From Anaerolineales bacterium (GTDB lineage: Bacteria > Chloroflexota > Anaerolineae > Anaerolineales > DRMV01): a stretch of 8,630 bases of DNA. The position numbers and the translations under genes were made by a program. The notes beneath the pieces were generated by a model. That model was not told where the DNA came from and made no database searches. It was given only the letters and a program-made list of their open reading frames with translations. Below are positions 5,169 through 8,630 of this stretch, piece after piece (the stretch's first letter is position 1; every line of letters starts with the position of its first letter). The stretch is taken from contig JALXBY010000031.1 of assembly GCA_026991215.1 (NCBI GenBank), positions 1 through 8,630 of the forward strand. Reading direction: 5' to 3'.

Positions 5169-6680
5169 ATGACCCATCCTGCCCTCGATCAACTCAAAGC
5201 CCGTTTGCAGGAACTGCAAAGTTATGCGGGGGCCGCCGCGGTCCTGCGGTGGGACCAGGAGACCTACATGCCCCCGCGTGGCGTCGAGGCCCGGGCCCGC
5301 CAGCTCGCGACCCTGGCCCGTTTGATGCACCAGCGCTTCACCGAGCCGGTGGTCGGGGAGTGGCTGCAGCAGTTGGAGGAAGAGGCCCTGCCCCAATGGG
5401 ACCCCGACGGCGACGACGCGCGGCTGGTCCGCCTGGTCCGCTATGAATACGACCGGGCGGTCAAGGTGCCCACCGAGTGGGTGACCGCGTTCGCCCGGCT
5501 GACCACAGAGGCCCGGGAAGCCTGGAAGGACGCGCGGGCCCTGGCCGATTTTTCCCGCTTCCAGCCTTATCTGGAACGGCTGGTCGCGATGGTCCGCGAG
5601 TACGCCCACTTCTTCGAACCCTTCGACCACATCTACGACCCCCTGCTGGAACGCTTCGAGCGGGGCATGAAGACCGCGCAGGTGGAAGCCCTGTTCGCGC
5701 CCCTGCGGGAACGGCAGCCCGCGCTGCTCCGCCGCATCCTGGAGCGGCCCCAGGTGGACGACGCCTTCCTCCACCGCTACTACGACCCCGAACGGCAACT
5801 GGCCTTCGTACACCGCATGGTGGCCGATATCGGCTTCGACTTCGCGCGGGGCCGCATCGACCTTTCCACCCACCCCTTTACCACCTCCTTCAGCGTGCAC
5901 GACGTGCGCTTCACCGTGCGCTACAAGACCGACGACCTCTCGGAAGTGCTTACGGGCGCGCTCCACGAAATGGGCCATGCCCTCTACGAGCAGGGCATCG
6001 ACCCCAAGTTCGACGGCCTGCCCCTGGCCGAAGGCGCGTCCCTGGGTGTGCATGAGTCCCAGTCCCGCTTCTGGGAGAACATCATCGGTCGTTCCCTGGC
6101 CTTCTGGAAGCACTTCCTGCCCGCGCTGCGCCAGGTCTTCCCGGAAAACCTGGCCGACGTCACGCCCGAAGCCTTCTACAAGGCCGTGAACCGGGTGCAG
6201 CCGGGCTTCATCCGGGTCGAGGCCGACGAGGTGACCTACAACCTGCACATCCTGCTGCGCTTCGAACTGGAAGTGGCCTTGCTCTCGGACGACCTGAAGG
6301 TCGCGGACCTGCCCGCGGCCTGGAACGAGAAGATGCAGGCCTACCTGGGCCTCACCCCGCCCAACGATGCCCAGGGCGTCCTGCAGGACATCCACTGGTC
6401 CCAGGGCTATTTCGGCTACTTCCCCACCTACACCCTGGGCAACCTGATTTCCGCCCAATTGTGGAACGCGATGCAAACGGACCTGGGCGACCCCTACGCG
6501 TTGGTGGAAAAGGGCGACTTTGGCCCCATTCTGGATTGGTTGCGGGAAAAGGTGCACCGCCACGGCGCGAAGTTCGAGCCGCAGGAACTGGTGCGACGGG
6601 TGACGGGCAGCGACATCCAGGCCGAACCCTACCTGGACTACCTGGAGGCTAAGTACAGCCAGGTCTACGGCCTGAACTGA
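5169..6680 (+). CDS. metallocarboxypeptidase, peptidase family M32 (carboxypeptidase Taq type)
   Basis: M32 enzymes are zinc- or cobalt-dependent cytoplasmic carboxypeptidases that trim residues from peptide C-termini. The 503-residue length is normal for the family. The HExxH metal site is HEMGH at 266-270, and the third ligand follows in HESQSR at 295-300 (Glu296). Other family hallmarks in order are the HPFT and DVRFTVRY segments before HExxH, the FIRVEADEVTYNLHI segment, QDIHW, and the GYFPTYTLGN segment near the C-terminus. ATG 5169 is preceded by GGAGGT (5158-5163) at 5 bases; the frame is open back to an ATG at 5118 but without a comparable ribosome-binding site. There is no signal peptide. 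It lies 135 bases after lysX and has its own candidate promoter, so it is probably a separate unit. A link to arginine supply by peptide recycling is only a guess. Confidence 0.95.
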   Translation: MTHPALDQLKARLQELQSYAGAAAVLRWDQETYMPPRGVEARARQLATLARLMHQRFTEPVVGEWLQQLEEEALPQWDPDGDDARLVRLVRYEYDRAVKVPTEWVTAFARLTTEAREAWKDARALADFSRFQPYLERLVAMVREYAHFFEPFDHIYDPLLERFERGMKTAQVEALFAPLRERQPALLRRILERPQVDDAFLHRYYDPERQLAFVHRMVADIGFDFARGRIDLSTHPFTTSFSVHDVRFTVRYKTDDLSEVLTGALHEMGHALYEQGIDPKFDGLPLAEGASLGVHESQSRFWENIIGRSLAFWKHFLPALRQVFPENLADVTPEAFYKAVNRVQPGFIRVEADEVTYNLHILLRFELEVALLSDDLKVADLPAAWNEKMQAYLGLTPPNDAQGVLQDIHWSQGYFGYFPTYTLGNLISAQLWNAMQTDLGDPYALVEKGDFGPILDWLREKVHRHGAKFEPQELVRRVTGSDIQAEPYLDYLEAKYSQVYGLN

Positions 6681-6722
6681 CCCGGTTTTGGAATTTGCCC
6701 GCGGGACATGGCCTTACGAAAG

Positions 6723-6757
6723 CCGAAGGCCGGGGCGAAAGGGGCCCCGGCCTTCGG
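6723..6757. terminator. strong hairpin between convergent genes, probable bidirectional terminator
   Basis: CCGAAGGCCGGGGC (6723-6736) and its exact complement (6744-6757) form a perfect 14-bp stem with a 7-base loop GAAAGGG. It sits 42 bases after the M32 gene stop and 23 bases beyond the stop of the convergent hydratase gene. On the plus strand the tail is TGTTCCCC; on the minus strand a short TTT follows. The U-tracts are weak, but the stem strength and placement fit a shared terminator. Confidence 0.72.
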
Positions 6758-6779
6758 TGTTCCCCAAAAGCGTCTCGCG

Positions 6780-7550
6780 TCACCGGCCCTTCCATTGGGG
6801 TTTGCGCTTCTCCAGGAAGGCCTGCATGCCTTCTTTTTGGTCCTCGGTGGCGAACAGCAGGTAGAAGAGCCGACGTTCGTGCTGCAGCCCGGCCTGCAGG
6901 GTGCTTTCCAGCGCAAACTTGACCGCTTCCTTGCCCAGGCGCACCGCGATGGGTGCCCGCCGGGCAATCTGCCGGGCCAGGTCCAGGGCCGCGTCCAGGT
7001 ACTCTTCCTTGGGGACCACCCGGTTGACCAGGCCAAAGCGCGCGGCTTCCTCGGCCGTGAGCCGGCGGTCGTTGAGCACCATCTCCATGGCCAGGTACTT
7101 GCCCACGGTCCGGGTCAACCGCTGGGTGCCGCCGGCCCCAGGGATGATGCCCAGGTTGATTTCGGGCTGGCCGAACACCGCGGTTTCCGAGGCCACAATC
7201 ATGTCGCAGGCCATGGCCAGTTCGAAGCCGCCGCCTAAGGCCCAGCCGGAAACCGCGGCGATGATGGGCTTGCGCACCCGGTCGATGCGGTCGAACAGGT
7301 CGATGTAAGCGGAAAGCAACATGTCCACGGCCGAAGCAGTGGCCATGGTGCGGATGTCCGCGCCCGCGGCAAAGGCCTTTTCGTTGCCCGTAATCACGAT
7401 GACCCGGACCTGGTCGTCCGCGTCCCAGGCGGCCAGTTGGTCGGTCAATTCCCGCATGAGTTCGGGGGTCAGCGCGTTCAGGGCCTTGGGGTTGTTGAGC
7501 CGAATCAGGCCCACGCCGTCGGTCACTTCGGTGAGAATCCACTGGCCCAT
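6780..7550 (-). CDS. enoyl-CoA hydratase (crotonase family)
   Basis: Crotonase-fold enzymes stabilise an acyl-CoA enolate; the classic member hydrates 2-enoyl-CoA in beta-oxidation. The 256-residue product has the full pattern. KAFAAGADI (58-66) supplies the first oxyanion-hole amide. SGWALGGGFELAMACD (101-116) supplies the second, with Glu110 matching rat mitochondrial Glu144. FGQPEINLGIIPGAGGTQRL (126-145) has Glu130 matching Glu164. With both catalytic Glu present, hydratase activity is more likely than isomerase or decarboxylase, but the natural substrate (short-chain enoyl-CoA, 3-hydroxybutyryl-CoA or other) cannot be read. The minus-strand start at 7550 has an AGGAGGAGG ribosome-binding site just upstream; the stop TGA is at 6782-6780. 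The gene is convergent with the M32 gene and divergent from the binding-protein gene. The frame stays open far upstream, but only as antisense of the phnD-like gene. Confidence 0.93.
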   Translation of the reverse strand: MGQWILTEVTDGVGLIRLNNPKALNALTPELMRELTDQLAAWDADDQVRVIVITGNEKAFAAGADIRTMATASAVDMLLSAYIDLFDRIDRVRKPIIAAVSGWALGGGFELAMACDMIVASETAVFGQPEINLGIIPGAGGTQRLTRTVGKYLAMEMVLNDRRLTAEEAARFGLVNRVVPKEEYLDAALDLARQIARRAPIAVRLGKEAVKFALESTLQAGLQHERRLFYLLFATEDQKEGMQAFLEKRKPQWKGR

Positions 7551-7581
7551 GGTCCTCCTCCTGGTGGGGATGGCGTCCACG

Positions 7582-7587
7582 ATTGTA
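7582..7587 (-). promoter_or_regulatory. candidate -10 box of the enoyl-CoA hydratase gene
   Basis: On the minus strand TACAAT, five of six matches to consensus, lies about 32 bases before the ATG. No convincing -35 hexamer is present 16-18 bases upstream, so the call is tentative. Confidence 0.35.
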
Positions 7588-7620
7588 CTGTAGCGGGTCG
7601 CGCGGGGCCGGACCTCTTGC

Positions 7621-7649
7621 TTGCAATTCCCGTCAGGGGCGAGTAAGAT
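7621..7649 (+). promoter_or_regulatory. candidate sigma70 promoter of the phnD-like gene
   Basis: TTGCAA (7621-7626), a 17-base spacer, and TAAGAT (7644-7649) match consensus at four of six positions each. Predicted transcription would start near 7656, about 42 bases before the ATG at 7698. It is divergent from the hydratase candidate promoter in the same 147-base spacer. Confidence 0.45.
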
Positions 7650-7697
7650 ACCCGCGGCCGAGTTCGGCCCATTTCTTTTCTGGAGGAGGATGCTCGT

Positions 7698-8612
7698 ATG
7701 CAGGGCAAACGTCTGTGGGCAATGCTGGGGTTGCTGCTTCTGGCCCTGGTTCTGGCCGCATGTCAGCGCAGTCAGCCCCAGGAAGAAGCGGCCGCCTTGG
7801 GCACGGAAAAGAATCCCGTCATTTGGGTGTTGACCCCTTCGCAAGAAACCGAAAAGGTGCTCGCCGGTGCTGAACCCATTGCCAAATACGTGGAAGAGAA
7901 AACCGGTATCGTCATCAAGCCCATCGTGCCCACCGATTACACCGCCCAGCAGGAAGCCCTGTGCTCGGGCGAGGCCCACATGGCCGCGTTGAACACCTTT
8001 GGGTACATCCGCGCCCGGGCGCGCGGCTGCGCGGACGTCGCGCTGGTCTCCGTCCGCTTCGGGTCCACTTCCTACAAGGGTCAGATTATCACCCGGGCCG
8101 ATTCGGGCATCAAGGAAGTCAAGGACCTGGTGGGCAAGACCTTCTGCCGGCCGGACCCCGAATCCACTTCGGGTTGGGTCATCCCCTCCCTGACCATGCG
8201 GGCCAACGGCATCGACCCCGAAAAGGACCTGAAGGAAATCGTGGATGCGGGCGGCCATGACGCGGTGGTCATCGGCGTCTACAAGGGCGACTGCGACGCG
8301 GGCGCGACCTTCCAGGACGCGCGGGTCCTGGTTCAGGACAAGTTCCCCGATGTAAAGGACAAGGTCATCGTCATTGCCACCTCCCCACCCATCCCCAACG
8401 ACAACGTCTCCTTCCGGCCGGACTTCCCCAAGGACCTGCGGGAAAAGATCGTGGAGGCCATGCTGAGCCTGAACGACACCGAAGAGGGCAAGGAGATGCT
8501 CAAGGGCCTGTTCTCCTGGCAGGGCCTGGAACGGGCCGACGATTCCTTCTACGACGGCTTCCGCCAACAACTGGAAGCGGCCGGTGTCTCCATCGAGGAA
8601 TTGGGTGAGTAA
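7698..8612 (+). CDS. phnD: phosphate/phosphite/phosphonate ABC transporter substrate-binding lipoprotein (PhnD family)
   Basis: PhnD-type proteins capture phosphonate, phosphite or related oxyanions outside the membrane and hand them to a PhnC/PhnE ABC importer. The 304-residue product starts with a charged MQGKR, a hydrophobic segment (6-21) and a lipobox LAAC with lipidated Cys22, then a polar Gln/Glu/Ala-rich linker. The mature part has the two-lobe periplasmic binding protein layout. It contains EPIAKYVEEKTG (59-70), the early-lobe segment typical of the family, and STSGW (156-160), the Ser/Thr loop that binds the phosphorus oxyanion in this family. ATG 7698 follows GGAGGAGG (7682-7689) at 8 bases. 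Four further Cys (89, 111, 150, 199) could make two disulfides. The gene ends 18 bases before the window edge; permease and ATPase genes would be expected next but cannot be seen. The ligand is undetermined, so the symbol is by family only. Confidence 0.88.
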   Translation: MQGKRLWAMLGLLLLALVLAACQRSQPQEEAAALGTEKNPVIWVLTPSQETEKVLAGAEPIAKYVEEKTGIVIKPIVPTDYTAQQEALCSGEAHMAALNTFGYIRARARGCADVALVSVRFGSTSYKGQIITRADSGIKEVKDLVGKTFCRPDPESTSGWVIPSLTMRANGIDPEKDLKEIVDAGGHDAVVIGVYKGDCDAGATFQDARVLVQDKFPDVKDKVIVIATSPPIPNDNVSFRPDFPKDLREKIVEAMLSLNDTEEGKEMLKGLFSWQGLERADDSFYDGFRQQLEAAGVSIEELGE

Positions 8613-8630
8613 TCCGGCTCCCCGCCCGTT

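Noticed and set aside
7551..8570. Upstream extension of the enoyl-CoA hydratase frame to nearly 600 residues
   Set aside because: The extra part is antisense to the phnD-like gene and crosses the intergenic promoter region. The ATG at 7550 has a strong ribosome-binding site and gives the normal family length.

Overview
The window looks like a GC-rich bacterial chromosome, most plausibly a Chloroflexota (Anaerolineae-like), possibly thermophilic, lineage. This assignment is inferred from the combination of a LysW carrier-protein gene and its lysX/argX ligase beside argG and argH, an M32 carboxypeptidase, a lipoprotein-type PhnD, and short degenerate tandem repeats in the spacers. No rRNA or taxonomic marker is present, so it is provisional.

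Layout. Positions 1-561 hold the 3' end of a beta-rich, probably extracellular protein, less GC-rich than the rest. A repeat-bearing spacer with a long imperfect hairpin follows (618-698). At 763-791 is a near-consensus sigma70 promoter. It drives a leader that encodes a 28-residue arginine-rich peptide (802-888) and a perfect intrinsic terminator (925-950). Next, all on the plus strand, come argG (1003-2277), argH (2367-3845), lysW (3849-4019) and lysX/argX (4146-5033). An M32 carboxypeptidase gene (5169-6680) has its own candidate promoter. A strong hairpin terminator (6723-6757) separates it from a convergent enoyl-CoA hydratase gene (7550-6780, minus). That gene is divergent from a phosphate/phosphonate-type binding lipoprotein gene (7698-8612, plus), whose transport partners would lie beyond the window.

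How the genes work together. ArgG and ArgH convert citrulline to arginine. LysW carries a glutamate or 2-aminoadipate on its C-terminal Glu, and LysX/ArgX attaches it. Their placement with argGH suggests that ornithine, and possibly also lysine, is made on the LysW carrier in this organism. The remaining LysW-pathway enzymes are not in the window.

Main finding. The argG leader has the parts of a classical ribosome-mediated attenuator. Arg codons are concentrated in the second half of a short ORF (four of five are AGG, a codon I do not find in argG). Four mutually exclusive RNA segments are present: CGCCC 842-846, AGGGCG 887-892, CGCCCT 926-931 and AGGGCG 939-944. They can form 1:2, 2:3 or 3:4 pairings, with 3:4 being the terminator. 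I infer that low charged tRNA-Arg stalls the ribosome and lets argGH-lysWX be transcribed. Secondary observations are an ArgH N-terminal tail apparently made from spacer repeat DNA, and one repeat family occurring in opposite orientations in two spacers of the same operon.
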